Below, in pieces: positions 63,631 to 64,000 of a stretch of DNA of 64,000 bases (its first letter is position 1; every line of letters starts with the position of its first letter). The stretch comes from Locusta migratoria (lineage: Eukaryota; Arthropoda; Insecta; Orthoptera; Acrididae), in assembly GCA_026315105.1 (NCBI GenBank), contig CM048745.1, positions 789,540,890-789,604,889 on the forward strand. Reading direction: 5' to 3'. Under the pieces are notes generated by a model that was not told where the DNA came from, did not search any database, and saw only the letters and a list, made by a program, of their open reading frames with translations. The position numbers were made by a program, and so were the translations under genes.

Positions 63631-64000
63631 AGCACTAGAACGGTCGCGTAAGATCTCACAGATACGGATTTCCAGAATAGGCAACTCGCGTGCCAGCGGA
63701 TCTAAACATTATATGCTTAATTTTCATAAAATAAATGATCAGTTGCTACTTTTATTTTACTTACATGTTTTTCCCTAGTTTTGTTTATTTATTAACTGCA
63801 AACTGAGGTTAATTAAAGCTAACGGTGCAAATGACCCTGTATCTCACAGATACAACGCGACCACCAACGTCCTCCTAGTGAAGCGACCATGGCAGTGTTA
63901 GAATTAGTGCTCCCGCCTCCCTTCAAAAGCCAAACCTTTGCTTCCGCTCTATCTCCAAAGCCCGCCCGCACGCCCTCCTAAGTGTTGGGTCTGAGTTATT
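63631..64000. other. No recognisable feature
   Basis: Nothing recognised to the end of the window. Confidence 0.35.

Overview
This is eukaryotic, repeat-choked DNA with no convincing host gene. The repeat families point to a large orthopteran (locust or grasshopper) genome, probably Schistocerca-like. That assignment rests on recognised families: tRNA-Leu-like SINEs with a GTAGTTAAGTCCC or CGCAGTTTGGTCC tail, a 5S-rRNA-derived SINE, RTE-type LINEs ending in an (AAC)n tail, I-type and jockey-like LINEs, mariner elements with CGAGGCGCGTCCAGAAAGTA ends, ZMYM1-like hAT elements and Penelope-like elements (PLEs). It is inferred from sequence, not from a search.

Layout. 1-5.3 kb: jockey-like and RTE-like LINE scraps on the minus strand, several SINEs, a 757-bp long-TIR element flanked by CATA, and a 503-bp TIR element. 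5.3-12 kb: mostly anonymous AT- or CT-rich DNA, then a dense SINE cluster that includes a double insertion at one target site, the 5S SINE, and a SINE split by an LTR. 12-14 kb: a 523-bp palindrome beside an internally deleted mariner. 14-19 kb: SINEs, microsatellites and a Tc1 fragment. 19.1-22.1 kb: hAT copy 1. 23-29 kb: SINEs, homopolymers, and a PLE endonuclease gene interrupted by a pogo-like element. 30-34 kb: mariner relics (one with two copies of its 3' end, one carrying a SINE) and nested SINEs. 36-39 kb: a SINE split by a hAT-like element, a Tc1-like N-terminus and a palindrome. 40.6-45 kb: an I-type LINE interrupted by a jockey-like LINE. 45.5-50 kb: an inverted-dimer SINE, SINEs and a PLE C-terminus. 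50.7-53.3 kb: hAT copy 2. 54-61 kb: an RTE-type copy split by PLE and SINE insertions, then a complete 3.2-kb RTE-type copy with an 11-bp target-site duplication (TSD). 61.2-62.6 kb: a PIF/Harbinger relic with MADF-like and transposase pieces, followed by a Tc1 fragment and more SINEs.

The elements interact mainly as nested layers that can be ordered from their TSDs. Autonomous LINEs would have supplied the machinery for the SINEs: the 3' end of the I-type LINE at 40.66 kb shares its terminal motif with the SINE tails. Every transposase or reverse transcriptase reading frame seen here is broken.

The most notable signal is a recurring short structure, CTGANGA - hairpin - GAAAC - short loop - GTH. 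It matches the minimal hammerhead ribozyme core known from Penelope-like retroelements. Clear examples lie at 3553, 8942, 30841, 39043 (minus strand) and 39140. More degraded ones lie at 4840, 13949, 48466 and 55359. Two palindromes carry the motif on both arms.
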